From positions 186,001 through 250,000 of the forward strand of contig NZ_SOAP01000003.1 in the NCBI RefSeq assembly GCF_004364805.1: a stretch of DNA of 64,000 nucleotides, written 5' to 3'. Position numbers and translations under genes: made by a program. How positions within the stretch are numbered: position 1 is the stretch's first letter; every line of letters begins with the position of its first letter. The notes below the pieces were generated by a model. The model was not told the origin of the DNA and ran no database searches. It saw only the letters and a list, made by a program, of their open reading frames with translations. The stretch comes from Pelagimonas phthalicica (GTDB lineage: Bacteria > Pseudomonadota > Alphaproteobacteria > Rhodobacterales > Rhodobacteraceae). Of this stretch, positions 43,489 through 53,322 are shown one piece after another.

Positions 43489-45799
43489 CCCGCACCTTTT
43501 GCACCGCGCCCAAAATCCGTTCCGCTGTGGCGGGGGCGTGCAGATCCGGGTATCCCGACCCACAGCTTGCCACTGCATCCGACAGCGCCATCAGCACGGA
43601 AATCCCATGCATGAAAGGCGGCTCACCCACCGCTTTGGAGCGATAAATCGTCTCCTCGCCATTGGCGCGATCCCAAAGCGCGACGTTAAAGATGTCGGGC
43701 CGGTCAGAACAGGCGGGAATCTTGTAGGTCGAGGGCGCATGGGTGCGCAGTCGCCCCTTGGCATCCCAGACCAGTTCTTCGGTGGTGAGCCAGCCCGCGC
43801 CCTGAACAAAGCCACCCTCAACCTGACCAATATCCAGCGCCGGGTTCAGCGAGGCCCCGGCATCATGCAGGATGTCACAGCGAAGGATGCGGTTTTCCCC
43901 GGTCAACGTGTCGATCACCACCTCGCTGCAAGCCGCGCCATAGGCAAAGTAGAAAAACGGCCGCCCCTGTCCGGCAATTGGGTCCCAGCTGAGCTTGGGC
44001 GTTTTGTAAAACCCGGTGGCCGAGAGGCTGACACGCCCCTCGTAACAGCGCTTGGCGGCTTCGGCGAAGGAAATATCCTTGCCGTCGACAAAAACAACCC
44101 CGTCTTCGAAACGCACCTCATCGCCCAGATGCGCTTCCATGCGGGAACGAATGGTCTCGCAGGCCAGTTTCACCGCCATGCCGTTCAGATCAGACCCGCT
44201 CGAGGCGGCGGTGGCCGAGGTGTTGGGCACCTTGCCGGTATCGGTTGCGGTGATGCGGATCGCCTCCATGGGCTGGCCAAAGACGCTGGCAGCAACCTGC
44301 GCCACCTTCTGGAACAACCCTTGCCCCATCTCGGTGCCACCGTGATTAAGCTGGATCGAACCGTCTTGATAGACATGCACCAGCGCCCCGGCCTGATTGA
44401 GATGGGTCAGCGTAAAGGAGATGCCGAATTTCACCGGGGTCAGCGCGATGCCGCGCTTCAACACCGGATTGGCGGCGTTCCAGTCCGCCACGCGCTGACG
44501 CCGCGCGGCGTAGTCACAACCTTCCGCCAATTGCGCGACCATCTCATCCAGGTCAAAATCGTCGATTTGCTGGCCGTAATGCGTCTCATTGCGTTTCTTT
44601 GGGCCAGAAATACCCTCGGGGGGGCTCGGCATGGCCGAGCGGGGGGCAGACAGCCCCCCTCCCTCATAAAAATTCACTCGCCGCACCTGAAGGGGATCAA
44701 GCCCCAGCTCAGCCGCGATGTGATCCATCACCCGCTCCATCCCCAACATGCCCTGCGGGCCACCAAAGCCGCGAAAGGCGGTGGCGCTTTGGGTATTGGT
44801 GCGCAAACGATGGCTTTCGATCGACATGGCCGGAACGAAATAGGCATTATCCGCGTGCAGCATCGCCCGATCCGCCACCGGAAAGGACAGATCCTGCGCC
44901 CAGCCGCAGCGGGTATATTGGCGAAAGGCAAGGCCTGTCAGCCGCCCGGTCTCGTCAAAGCCAACGCGGTAAGAAATGCGGAAATCGTGGCGCTTGCCGG
45001 TGATCATGAAATCATCATCGCGGTCATAGCGCATTTTGGCCGGTTGCCCGGTGGCGGCGGCGACAACGGCGCAGGCGATGGCCAGCGCGTTGCCCTGGCT
45101 TTCCTTGCCACCAAACCCGCCACCCATGCGGCGAATCTCGACCCGGACGCTGTGCATGGGCAGGTGCAGCGCATGGGCGACCTTGTGCTGGATCTCGCTG
45201 GGATGCTGGGTCGAGCTGTGCACGACCATGTCGCCATTTTCCTGCGGCATGACCAGGGCGGCCTGACCTTCGAGATAGAAATGCTCTTGTCCGCCCATCT
45301 CGATCTCGCCCTCGATCTGATGCTGGGCCGAGGCGATGGCCTGATTGGCGTCGCCTTTGCTCCAGATACGCGGCGAGCCGTCGAACTGGCTGCTGGCGGC
45401 AAGGGCCTCATCAATGGTCAACAATGCCGGGGCTTCGTCATAGGTGATTTCACCCAGCGTCGCAGCGCGGCGCGCCGCAAGATGCGAGGTGGCAGCGACG
45501 AGAAAGATCGGCTGCCCAAGATAAGAGATCTGATCACCGGCCAGCATCGGTTCGTCATGCACCGAAGGGGAACAATCACAATCCGAGGGCAAATCATTGG
45601 CCAGCCAGACGCCGACAACGCCCGGTGCAGCGCGCACGGCGTCGAGATTGATCGAGGTGATCCTGCCGCAGGCGATTTGGCTGAGGCCAAAGGCGAGATG
45701 CAGGCAATCGGCGGGCACAGGGATGTCGTCGACATAGCGCGCGGCACCGGTCACATGCAGGCGCGCGGCGTCATGGGGGAGGGAACGGGCAACGCTCAT
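43478..45799 (-). CDS. xdhB: XdhB, xanthine dehydrogenase molybdopterin-binding subunit
   Basis: The 773-residue subunit binds the molybdenum cofactor and oxidises hypoxanthine/xanthine to urate. Expected segments are visible: [41 protein letters not shown] and [13 protein letters not shown], and the catalytic Glu lies near [11 protein letters not shown]. Residues about 379-403, starting after VNFYEGGG and ending GPKKRN, are encoded by a GTTTCTTTGGGCC repeat (44591-44665) that stays in frame; other XdhB proteins pass directly from NFY to the RNETHYG part. ATGA overlap with xdhA (45796-45799). Confidence 0.92.
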   Translation of the reverse strand: MSVARSLPHDAARLHVTGAARYVDDIPVPADCLHLAFGLSQIACGRITSINLDAVRAAPGVVGVWLANDLPSDCDCSPSVHDEPMLAGDQISYLGQPIFLVAATSHLAARRAATLGEITYDEAPALLTIDEALAASSQFDGSPRIWSKGDANQAIASAQHQIEGEIEMGGQEHFYLEGQAALVMPQENGDMVVHSSTQHPSEIQHKVAHALHLPMHSVRVEIRRMGGGFGGKESQGNALAIACAVVAAATGQPAKMRYDRDDDFMITGKRHDFRISYRVGFDETGRLTGLAFRQYTRCGWAQDLSFPVADRAMLHADNAYFVPAMSIESHRLRTNTQSATAFRGFGGPQGMLGMERVMDHIAAELGLDPLQVRRVNFYEGGGLSAPRSAMPSPPEGISGPKKRNETHYGQQIDDFDLDEMVAQLAEGCDYAARRQRVADWNAANPVLKRGIALTPVKFGISFTLTHLNQAGALVHVYQDGSIQLNHGGTEMGQGLFQKVAQVAASVFGQPMEAIRITATDTGKVPNTSATAASSGSDLNGMAVKLACETIRSRMEAHLGDEVRFEDGVVFVDGKDISFAEAAKRCYEGRVSLSATGFYKTPKLSWDPIAGQGRPFFYFAYGAACSEVVIDTLTGENRILRCDILHDAGASLNPALDIGQVEGGFVQGAGWLTTEELVWDAKGRLRTHAPSTYKIPACSDRPDIFNVALWDRANGEETIYRSKAVGEPPFMHGISVLMALSDAVASCGSGYPDLHAPATAERILGAVQKVRDGH
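44591..44665 (+). repeat. GTTTCTTTGGGCC-family repeat inside xdhB
   Basis: In the plus orientation: GTTTCTTTGGGCC, AGAAATACCCTCGGGGGG, a CTCGGC/GCCGAG hairpin and GGGGGGCAGACAGCCCCCC. It is the same unit as at 46646-46719 (in xdhA, opposite orientation relative to the gene) and 57072-57124. It has length and frame compatible with the xdhB reading frame and introduces no stop codon on the minus strand. Confidence 0.75.
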
Positions 45800-47202
45800 G
45801 GGGTCACCTCCAGCACATCGGTGGCGGCCCCGAGATCTTGTAACAGATAGCGCGACAGCATGTTGCGCGCGCTGCTCAGGCGATAGTCAGCGCTGGCGCG
45901 CATATCGCTGAGCGGGGTGAAATCCTGCTCCCAGGCGGGCCAGGCGGCGGCAATCGCCTCTTCGCCCCAGACCTGACCGATCAGCGCGGTTTCCACGTGA
46001 GAGGCGCGTTTCGGAATGCCCGCCATGCCGCCAAAGGCGATGCGGGCATTTGTAACGGTGCCATCGGTGACGGTGATGTTGAACGCGCCAAGCACCGCTG
46101 AGATGTCCTGATCAAAGCGTTTGGAGAGTTTGTAGACCCTAAGCCGGTCGGGCTGTTTCGGGATTGTGATCGCCTCAACAAATTCGCCCGGGGCGCGGTC
46201 TTGTTTGCCGTAATCGAGGAAGAAGTCCTCGAGCGGCAGCGTGCGGCGGCTGTTGCCCAAACGGAGATGCAGCGCGGCGTTCAACGCGATCAGAGCCGGG
46301 GGATTGTCACCGATGGGCGAGCCATTGGCGATATTGCCGCCCAAGGTCGCTGCATTGCGCACCTGGGTGGAGGCAAAGCGGCGCAGCATTTCCGCATAAG
46401 ACTGGAAGGGGGTGGCCATAAGGGCGTGAAAGCGATCCATGGTGACCATGGCACCGATGCGGAAATCTGTCTCGGTTTCACTGATTTCCCGAAGATCGGC
46501 GCAGCGGTTGAGGAAGATGGCCGGGGTGACGGGGCGGTGTTGTTTGGTCACCCAAAGCCCGACATCCGTGGCCCCGGCGATCAGGGTTGCGTCGGGGTTG
46601 GCCGCAAAGAGTTGCGCCAATTCGTCAGAGTTGGTGGGGGATTGCGCGGGGGGAGGGGGGCCGTCTGCCCCCCGGCTGTCGCCTCCCCCCGAGGATATTT
46701 CAGGCCCAAAGAAACCGGGGGCGGTTTCGGGATAGGAGGGGTTGGGTTTGTCCACGAGGGTTTCTGCGGCGCGGATGATCGGGGCATAGCCGGTGCAGCG
46801 GCAGAGATTGCCGGCCAGCACATCGTCGTGGTTTTGATCATCATTCAAATGCGCCACGGCCATGGAGACGGTGATGCCGGGCGTGCAAAAGCCGCATTGG
46901 CTGCCATGCAGGTCGATCATCGCCTGTTGCGCCGGGTGGAGCGTGTCATTGGTGGAGAGGCCTTCGACGGTGCGCACGGCCTTGCCCTGCAATTGCGGCA
47001 GGAAGAGAATGCAGGCATTCAGGGCGCGGGGGCCGTTTTCATCGGTGACCATAACGGTACAAGCGCCGCAATCGCCCTCGTTGCAGCCTTCTTTGGTGCC
47101 GGTGAGGTGTCGATTTTTGCGCAGCCAATTCAGGAGGGTGGCGTCGGGGGATACGCCGCTCAGCTCCACGCTCTCTCCGTTCAGAAGAAAGGTGATATTC
47201 AT
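45796..47202 (-). CDS. xdhA: XdhA, xanthine dehydrogenase Fe-S/FAD subunit
   Basis: The 468-residue subunit carries two 2Fe-2S sites (C40, C45, C48, C64 and C103, C106, C134, C136) and an FAD domain beginning near [12 protein letters not shown]. It passes electrons from the XdhB molybdenum centre to NAD. Residues about 162-187 ([14 protein letters not shown], then a Gly/Pro-rich stretch) are encoded by a GTTTCTTTGGGCC repeat (46646-46719) located in the linker between the Fe-S and FAD domains. The start at 47202 fits the family. It is the first gene of the nine-gene operon. Confidence 0.92.
   Translation of the reverse strand: MNITFLLNGESVELSGVSPDATLLNWLRKNRHLTGTKEGCNEGDCGACTVMVTDENGPRALNACILFLPQLQGKAVRTVEGLSTNDTLHPAQQAMIDLHGSQCGFCTPGITVSMAVAHLNDDQNHDDVLAGNLCRCTGYAPIIRAAETLVDKPNPSYPETAPGFFGPEISSGGGDSRGADGPPPPAQSPTNSDELAQLFAANPDATLIAGATDVGLWVTKQHRPVTPAIFLNRCADLREISETETDFRIGAMVTMDRFHALMATPFQSYAEMLRRFASTQVRNAATLGGNIANGSPIGDNPPALIALNAALHLRLGNSRRTLPLEDFFLDYGKQDRAPGEFVEAITIPKQPDRLRVYKLSKRFDQDISAVLGAFNITVTDGTVTNARIAFGGMAGIPKRASHVETALIGQVWGEEAIAAAWPAWEQDFTPLSDMRASADYRLSSARNMLSRYLLQDLGAATDVLEVTP
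46646..46719 (-). repeat. GTTTCTTTGGGCC-family repeat inside xdhA
   Basis: On the minus (coding) strand: GGTTTCTTTGGGCCTGAAAT, then ATCCTCGGGGGG, and a GGGGGGCAGACGGCCCCCC hairpin. The copy keeps the xdhA frame open without stop codons and lies in the domain linker. Its orientation relative to the gene is opposite to that of the copy in xdhB. Confidence 0.75.
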
Positions 47203-47514
47203 GGGTTGTGCCTGTCGCCTTACCAAATGCCCTGACCGTACAAATGTTGTGGTCAGAGTGCGCGCCCTCGATGCGACGTAGAAAACGCGCTGATCCCTGT
47301 TCTGTTGGTCAGGCTAGGGGCGGAGGGGTGAAAAAGGCAAGGGAAAAGTGTGTTTTTTTGGCGGGAGGGGTGGTGGCGATGAAAATTTGGGCGGTTTGAG
47401 CTGGGGCCGGGAGCGCCGCTCTTGCTGCGCAAATCGCCCCGCCCACCGTCCCGCTTTAGGGGCCTGCCGTTTTCGGGGTTTTCGTGGTCTGGGCGGGCGC
47501 ATAGACTGGCGCGC
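47203..47514. other. Divergent intergenic region between xdhA and dnaE
   Basis: This 312-base gap should hold the promoter of the nine-gene xdh-transporter operon (leftward) and that of dnaE (rightward). I see a T7 run at 47353-47359, a few GC-rich blocks and no clear hairpin terminator, direct repeat or consensus promoter. Nothing in it is confidently assignable. Confidence 0.4.
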
Positions 47515-50500
47515 ATGACTGAGCCACGATTCATCCACCTGCGCGTCCATACTGAATATTCCCTGCTTGAGGGGGCCATGCGGCTCAAGAAATTGCCGGG
47601 CATTGTTGCGGGTATGGACATGCCTGCGGTGGCGGTGACTGATACCAATAACCTCTTTTCAGCGCTGGAGTTTTCCGTTGGGGCGGCCGGGGCGGGGGTG
47701 CAGCCGATCATGGGGTGCCAGGTGTCACTGCGCTATGTTGATCCGGCCCCGGGCGAGCGGCCCAAACCCCCGGCGGGGGTGGTGCTGCTGGCGCAGACGG
47801 AGCGCGGCTATGAGATGCTGATGAAGCTGAACTCGTGCCTCTATATGCGGCCGGGCAGTGAGCTGCCTTATGTGACGCTGAGCGAGCTGGAGGAATTCAG
47901 CGAGGATGTGATTTGCCTGTCTGGCGGTCCGGATGGCCCGGTGGGGATGTTGCTACGCGAGGGGCAGCGGGAGAAGGCCGAGGGCTTGATGACCCGGCTG
48001 AAGGGGATCTTTGGCGACCGGCTTTATGTGGAATTGCAGCGTCATCCGGAGGAGGATGGCAGCAAACCCGAGGCTGAACGGCTGTCTGAGCGCGGCTTCA
48101 TCGAGATGGCCTATGGGATGGATTTGCCCTTGGTCGCGACCAATGATGTCTATTTCCCCAAGGCCGAGATGTATGAGGCCCATGATGCGATGATCTGTAT
48201 CGCCGAAGGGGCCTATGTGGATCAGATTGAGCCGCGCCGCCGTTTGACCCCGCAGCATTACATGAAGACGCCGCAGGAGATGGCGGTGCTGTTTGCGGAT
48301 CTGCCTGAGGCGCTGGAGAACACAGTTGAGATTGCCAAGCGCTGTGCCTTTATGGCTTATCGCCGTGATCCGATCCTGCCGAAATTTGCCGATGATGAGG
48401 TGGCCGAGCTGCGCCGCATCGCCAATGAGGGGTTGCAGAAACGTTTGGCGGTGATCCCACATGCGGCGAGCGTGGAAGAGTATCAGGAGCGGCTGGATTT
48501 TGAGCTGGGCATCATCGAGGGCATGGGGTTCCCCGGCTACTTTCTGATCGTTGCGGATTTTATCCAATGGGCCAAGGATAATGACATTCCGGTTGGGCCG
48601 GGGCGGGGGTCCGGTGCGGGGTCGCTTGTGGCTTATGCGCTGACGATCACCGACCTTGATCCTTTGCGCTACAGCCTTCTGTTTGAACGGTTTTTGAATC
48701 CGGAACGGGTGTCGATGCCGGATTTCGACATCGACTTTTGCATGGATCGCCGCGAGGAGGTGATCAAATATGTGCAGGACAAATATGGCGCGGATCGGGT
48801 TGGGCAGATCATCACCTTTGGGGCGCTTTTGTCCAAGGCGGCGGTGCGCGATATGGGGCGGGTTTTGCAGATGCCCTATGGGCAGGTGGATCGCCTGTCC
48901 AAGATGATCCCGGTTGAGGGGGTCAAACCGGTGTCGATTGAGCAAGCCTTGCAGCAAGAGGAACGGCTGCGCGATGAGGCGAAGAACGAAGAGGTTGTTG
49001 ACCGGCTGCTGAAATACGGGATGCAGGTTGAGGGGCTGCTGCGATCCGCCGGGACCCACGCGGCGGGGGTGGTGATTGCGGATCGGCCCACAGATGAGCT
49101 GGTGCCGCTCTATCGCGATCCGCGATCCGACATGCCCGCAACCCAGTTCAATATGAAATGGGTGGAACAGGCCGGGCTGGTCAAGTTCGACTTTCTGGGT
49201 TTGAAGACGCTGACGGTGATCCAGAACGCCATGGATTTGATTTTCAAATCCGGGCGGGATCTGCACACGGCTGCGGATGGCGCGCAGCTTTATGAACCTG
49301 CCGAAGGGGCCGAGAACCAGATCAACGCCATCCCGCTGGATGATGAGGCAACTTATAAGCTCTATTCAGCGGCGAAAACCGTGGCGGTGTTCCAGGTGGA
49401 ATCCACCGGGATGATGGACGCGCTGAAGCGGATGAAGCCGACCTGTATCGAGGATATTGTTGCGCTTGTGGCTCTGTATCGTCCCGGCCCGATGGAGAAT
49501 ATTCCAACCTATTGTGAGGTGAAAAACGGGCTGAAGGAGATCACCTCGGTCCATCCGCTGATTGACCACATCCTTGAAGAAACGCAGGGAATTATCGTTT
49601 ATCAGGAACAGGTTATGCAGATTGCCCAGGTCATGGCCGGGTATAGTCTGGGTGGGGCGGACCTGTTGCGCCGCGCCATGGGTAAAAAGATCAAAGAGGC
49701 GATGGATGCCGAGCGGCCCAAGTTCGAAAAGGGCGCGGGAGAGAATGGCGTGGATGCCAAGAAGGCCTCGGAGGTCTTTGACCTCTTGGAGAAGTTCGCG
49801 AATTACGGCTTTAACAAATCCCACGCGGCGGCCTATGCGGTTGTGTCCTATCAAACGGGGTGGCTGAAGGCGAACCATCCGGTGGAGTTCATGGCCGGGG
49901 TGATGAACTGCGATATTCACCTGACGGACAAGCTGGCGATCTATTTCGAAGAGGTCCGCAAGGGGTTGAAACTGCCCTATGTGCCGCCTTGTGTGAACCG
50001 GTCTTTGGCGACGTTTGATGTGGTGAACAGAGAGCTGGTCTATGCGCTGGGCGCGTTGAAGAATGTAGGCGTCGAGGCGATGAATCTGGTGTCTGAGGCG
50101 AGAGGCGACCAGCAATTTGTTTCGCTCTTTGATTTTGCCCGCCGGGTGGAATTGAAGAAAGTTGGCAAGCGCCCGCTAGAGATGATGGCGCGGGCCGGGG
50201 CCTTTGATATTCTCGACAGCAACCGCCGCCGGGTGTTTGACAGTCTGGATGCGCTGGTGGCCTATTCGACCGCGATCCATGAACAACGCGCCTCGGCGCA
50301 GGTGTCGCTGTTTGGCGAGGCCGGGGATGACCTGCCCGAGCCGCGCATGTCGCCGGTGCCCGATTGGCTGCCTGCTGAGCGTTTGGCCGAGGAGTTCAAG
50401 GCGATTGGGTTCTACCTGTCGGGCCATCCGCTGGATGACTATATGGTGGCGCTGAAACGCTCGGATGTGATGACCTTGGACGAGGTGACGGCCAAGGCCG

Positions 50501-51015
50501 AAGGCGCGCCGCTGGTGGCCAAGCTGGCGGGGGTTGTTGCTGGACGGCAGGAACGCAAATCCGCGCGGGGCAACCGCTTTGCCTTTGCTCAGCTCAGCGA
50601 CCCGACCGGGGCCTATGAGGTGACGCTGTTCTCGGAAGCTTTGGAAAAATCACGGGAATACCTTGATACCGGGTCCAAGGTGGTGATCACGGTGGAGGCA
50701 ACGATGGAAAGTGACCAGCTGAAATTGCTGGGCCGTTCGGTGATGCCGGTTGAGAATGCGGTCAGCGGCAACACCGTCGCGGGGATGCGGATTTTTGTCG
50801 AAAACGCCATGGCCTTGCAGCAGATCGCCTCGGTGCTTGGGCGCGCCAAAGAGCAGATGCCAAAGGCACAGCGCGGCCCGGTGCATATTTGCCTGAACGA
50901 TCACGGGTTGCCGGGAGAGGTGGAGCTGGACCTGAAACAGGCCTTTCCTGTGACGCCCGAAACCCGCGGCGCGGTGAAATCGCTGGATGGTGTGCTGGCG
51001 GTCGAGGAGTTTTAA
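47515..51015 (+). CDS. dnaE: DNA polymerase III alpha subunit
   Basis: The 1166-residue replicative polymerase of the C family has an N-terminal PHP domain (about 5-270, RFIHLRVHTEYSLLEG), the palm with GPGRGSGAGSLVAYAL and catalytic acids D403 and D405 in PDFDIDF, the finger region, and an OB-fold (about 980-1060) and C-terminal tau-binding part. The start MTEPRFIHLRVHTEYS at 47515 fits the family. It follows the divergent xdhA. A repeat element lies right after the stop (about 51030-51213). Confidence 0.97.
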   Translation: MTEPRFIHLRVHTEYSLLEGAMRLKKLPGIVAGMDMPAVAVTDTNNLFSALEFSVGAAGAGVQPIMGCQVSLRYVDPAPGERPKPPAGVVLLAQTERGYEMLMKLNSCLYMRPGSELPYVTLSELEEFSEDVICLSGGPDGPVGMLLREGQREKAEGLMTRLKGIFGDRLYVELQRHPEEDGSKPEAERLSERGFIEMAYGMDLPLVATNDVYFPKAEMYEAHDAMICIAEGAYVDQIEPRRRLTPQHYMKTPQEMAVLFADLPEALENTVEIAKRCAFMAYRRDPILPKFADDEVAELRRIANEGLQKRLAVIPHAASVEEYQERLDFELGIIEGMGFPGYFLIVADFIQWAKDNDIPVGPGRGSGAGSLVAYALTITDLDPLRYSLLFERFLNPERVSMPDFDIDFCMDRREEVIKYVQDKYGADRVGQIITFGALLSKAAVRDMGRVLQMPYGQVDRLSKMIPVEGVKPVSIEQALQQEERLRDEAKNEEVVDRLLKYGMQVEGLLRSAGTHAAGVVIADRPTDELVPLYRDPRSDMPATQFNMKWVEQAGLVKFDFLGLKTLTVIQNAMDLIFKSGRDLHTAADGAQLYEPAEGAENQINAIPLDDEATYKLYSAAKTVAVFQVESTGMMDALKRMKPTCIEDIVALVALYRPGPMENIPTYCEVKNGLKEITSVHPLIDHILEETQGIIVYQEQVMQIAQVMAGYSLGGADLLRRAMGKKIKEAMDAERPKFEKGAGENGVDAKKASEVFDLLEKFANYGFNKSHAAAYAVVSYQTGWLKANHPVEFMAGVMNCDIHLTDKLAIYFEEVRKGLKLPYVPPCVNRSLATFDVVNRELVYALGALKNVGVEAMNLVSEARGDQQFVSLFDFARRVELKKVGKRPLEMMARAGAFDILDSNRRRVFDSLDALVAYSTAIHEQRASAQVSLFGEAGDDLPEPRMSPVPDWLPAERLAEEFKAIGFYLSGHPLDDYMVALKRSDVMTLDEVTAKAEGAPLVAKLAGVVAGRQERKSARGNRFAFAQLSDPTGAYEVTLFSEALEKSREYLDTGSKVVITVEATMESDQLKLLGRSVMPVENAVSGNTVAGMRIFVENAMALQQIASVLGRAKEQMPKAQRGPVHICLNDHGLPGEVELDLKQAFPVTPETRGAVKSLDGVLAVEEF

Positions 51016-51029
51016 CCGGCGCGCGCAAG

Positions 51030-51213
51030 ATTAGCAGAGCGACAGAGGTTCGCACCCGAGACCGGGGCGGGCTATCCGGGGTGGCGATTGCCCTAAATTT
51101 GTAAAACGCCGTAGGGTACATTTACGGAAGAGATTTCGCACCCGCCCTGGGGGCGGGGTCGGGTGAGAACCGGATTGCAAGCAATCCGGGGCCATAAAAT
51201 TGCGGTTCCGAAT
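51030..51213. repeat. Relative of the 36429-36664 element after dnaE
   Basis: It shares with 36429-36664 a TAGCA..ACAG..GGTTCGC(G/A)CCCG start, the block TTCGC(G/A)CCCGCCCTGGGGG, a GTCGGG(C/T)G.GAACCGGAT stretch with an ATTGC/GCAAT-centred hairpin ending CCGGGG, and the end TTGCGGTTCCG (51201-51211). The left end GGAACCG and the CTAG flank are not visible, so this copy is diverged or truncated. The remainder of the 304-base gap to the lipoprotein gene is unremarkable. Confidence 0.55.
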
Positions 51214-51319
51214 TCTCGGAGACCTGTCTCGCGAAATCTTGCCACCCTATCCATTGGGTTTGTGGACGCGAGGGGGCGGATTGGGCTAAGACGTCCCGGT
51301 GGGAATAAAGGGGGCGTTG

Positions 51320-52309
51320 ATGCAGCGCGTATTATTGTCTTTGGCGGTTGCAACCGTATTGGCGGGCTGTGGCGATCCGTTAAGGGACGTTCCCAAATTG
51401 CAGGATGTTGAGGTCAACCCGGCGGCTGGGCAGGCGGATGCGCTGGCAGATCCGGTGGATGCGGCCATTGCCGATGTCATCGGCGAGGCGCGCCCGGAGC
51501 CGGTGGCCGAAGACAAACCGCGCGGTGGCTTGCTGGGGTTCCTGGGGCGTCGCGCCGAAAAAGCCAAGGAAAGCGCACCGGTTGAGGCTGAGATTGACGT
51601 CGCGAGCGAGGAGCCTGTCCTGGAGGTGGCGGATACTGGTGATGCTCCAGAGGGGGTACCTGAAGCAGAAGAACCCGTGCAAGTCGCAGCCCTTGTGGCC
51701 CCGGTCGAACCGGAGACCCCCAAGAAACGCCGTGGTTTGTTCCGGTTGGGCGGCGGGTCGTCCTCGGACAGCACCCCCAAGAAACGCAAATCTGCCAATG
51801 CTCCGAAACCCGGTGATCCAGATTATCAGCAAGTGGCGATGGGCACCTCGCTGCCCTATGGTCAGATCGCGCGGGTCTGCAAGGTGCCGAAATCGCAGCT
51901 GGGCAGCAAGGTGGATCAATGGCCGGATAAGGGCCGGGGCTATACCCTTTATGACAGCGCGCCGGGCGGCACCGGGCAGCGCAGCTTTTATCTGACCGGG
52001 TTTGACGATGGCTGCGCGCGGGTCTTTACGGCGGCTTTGGTGCTGTTTGCCTCGCCTGAGACCTATGAGGCGATCCATTATGGCACCGCGCGCAAGGCTG
52101 TGTCGACCTCGAGCACGGATGATGCCTATGAGCGGGTAAAATCGCGGATTTGTCGCGTGGGCAAGGGCAAGCCCTGTGGCTCCAAAATGAGCAAGCTGGC
52201 GAAAACCACCGTGTTTGTCACCGTTTACGAACGCTTTGGCGGCAGCCCGCGCTGGAAGAATTTCCTGCTGCATGACGGGCAGTTGGAGGCGATGGATATC
52301 AAATCCTGA
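51320..52309 (+). CDS. Lipoprotein of unknown function
   Basis: The 329-residue protein begins MQRVLLSLAVATVLAGCGD, a type II signal with lipobox L-A-G-C17, so it should be lipid-anchored at the outer or inner membrane. Residues about 25-165 are Glu/Pro/Ala/Lys-rich and low in complexity, with two PKKRxGLFRLG/PKKRKS-type patches. A conserved-looking globular part (about 175-329) has QVAMGTSLPYGQIARVC and FYLTGFDDGCARVF. No enzymatic motif. AAAGGGGGCG precedes the ATG at 51320; a GTG 21 bases upstream is less likely. Confidence 0.8.
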   Translation: MQRVLLSLAVATVLAGCGDPLRDVPKLQDVEVNPAAGQADALADPVDAAIADVIGEARPEPVAEDKPRGGLLGFLGRRAEKAKESAPVEAEIDVASEEPVLEVADTGDAPEGVPEAEEPVQVAALVAPVEPETPKKRRGLFRLGGGSSSDSTPKKRKSANAPKPGDPDYQQVAMGTSLPYGQIARVCKVPKSQLGSKVDQWPDKGRGYTLYDSAPGGTGQRSFYLTGFDDGCARVFTAALVLFASPETYEAIHYGTARKAVSTSSTDDAYERVKSRICRVGKGKPCGSKMSKLAKTTVFVTVYERFGGSPRWKNFLLHDGQLEAMDIKS

Positions 52310-52331
52310 CCTTTGGGGCGGGGCTAAGGCC

Positions 52332-52535
52332 CTACCAATGCGGCGGGCGTTCATCTCCGATGACAATGCCACCGCCGCCCTCGGCTTCCCGTTCAGCCTC
52401 GCGCTGCATTAACATCAGCACCCGATCTGAAAGCACCTTAAGCTCTTTATCCTGCCGCACCACGGTGTCCGAGAGATCATCCACCACCCGTAGCAAATGG
52501 GCGATACGTTCTTCGAGATGGGTGGTGTCGGTCAT
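52332..52535 (-). CDS. slyX: SlyX family protein
   Basis: The 67-residue protein is almost entirely one coiled coil (HLEERIAHLLRVVDDLSDTVVRQDKELKVL) and ends in a basic/Gly tail with ERPPHW, the typical SlyX terminus. Its function is unknown. It is convergent with the lipoprotein gene (22-base gap) and short enough to be missed. Confidence 0.8.
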   Translation of the reverse strand: MTDTTHLEERIAHLLRVVDDLSDTVVRQDKELKVLSDRVLMLMQREAEREAEGGGGIVIGDERPPHW

Positions 52536-52564
52536 GATATGCCCTTTGGGATTGCCTGCACATG

Positions 52565-53200
52565 CTATGCGGCAAGGCTGGTCATGTCTTCAAGCCTGGT
52601 TCCAGCAAATTTTTCGAGGAGCCGCCGCGCCTCTTCGAAGTTGCCGCCTTTTTCGCGCACAATTGCGTAAAGCCGCCTGAGTTCCACCAACCCCGGCTCG
52701 CTGATGTGGATGTCCTCGACATCAACCCAGTACAGGAATTTTTTCGGCGGCTTGCGGTAATTGGCCAGTTTGGCGGTAAAGCTGGGTCGCTTGTCGCGCT
52801 GCGTGGGATCGAACTTGCAAAGCAGATCGAAAATCTGGTCCTGGCTGATCGACCGCTTCTGTTCCTGACGGAAAGCGACAGGAAACAAGATTACAAAGGC
52901 GGCGATCTTGGCGTCTTTCTTTGCTGTTTTGGCTTTGTCAGCAGGCGGAGGGGAGGTCGGCGCAGGAGGGATCTTCTGTGTTTGATCGGTCACATTTTGC
53001 TGATTGACAGGAATGGTTTCGTTAAGGATTTGAATTGTTTGCAGGACATTGTTATAGTCACGCTCAAGAGCCGCAGGGCAACCGGCGGCATGATAATCGT
53101 CCACAAAGCGACGTAGAGGCATAACACAGGAATCGAGCTGGTTTACCAACTCTTTGACGTCTTGGCGCAGGGAATCGGCGGGAACGCCGTCATGTGCCAT
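52565..53200 (-). CDS. Unknown 211-residue protein
   Basis: I do not recognise this protein. It has an N-terminal helical part (about 1-75, MAHDGVPADSLRQDVKELVNQLD), a Pro/Ala/Lys linker (about 78-98), and a C-terminal domain (about 100-211) with basic segments such as FRQEQKRSISQDQIFDLLCKFDP that could be a winged-helix or other DNA/RNA-binding fold (guess). No signal or membrane span is seen. The AT-richer composition and the unusual AT-rich upstream gap (53201-53568) suggest transfer. Confidence 0.6.
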   Translation of the reverse strand: MAHDGVPADSLRQDVKELVNQLDSCVMPLRRFVDDYHAAGCPAALERDYNNVLQTIQILNETIPVNQQNVTDQTQKIPPAPTSPPPADKAKTAKKDAKIAAFVILFPVAFRQEQKRSISQDQIFDLLCKFDPTQRDKRPSFTAKLANYRKPPKKFLYWVDVEDIHISEPGLVELRRLYAIVREKGGNFEEARRLLEKFAGTRLEDMTSLAA

Positions 53201-53322
53201 CTTGGGAGCCTTTCTAGCTTTGCGCGGCCTAGTATAATGCGCACTTAGCTATGGTGGCGCAGTCTACGTGGTTGTACGTCTTTCAAGTGTTGCATAGATC
53301 ATGTTGACGCATTCTAGCGTCG

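Noticed and set aside
43331-45850. Long open frame on the plus strand (839 codons) across xdhB and xdhC
   Set aside because: It lies opposite the strongly conserved xdhB/xdhC frames and has no protein-family pattern. GC-rich genes produce such antisense frames by codon bias.
47953-49266. 437-codon antisense frame over dnaE
   Set aside because: It shadows the dnaE frame and has no start context or similarity.
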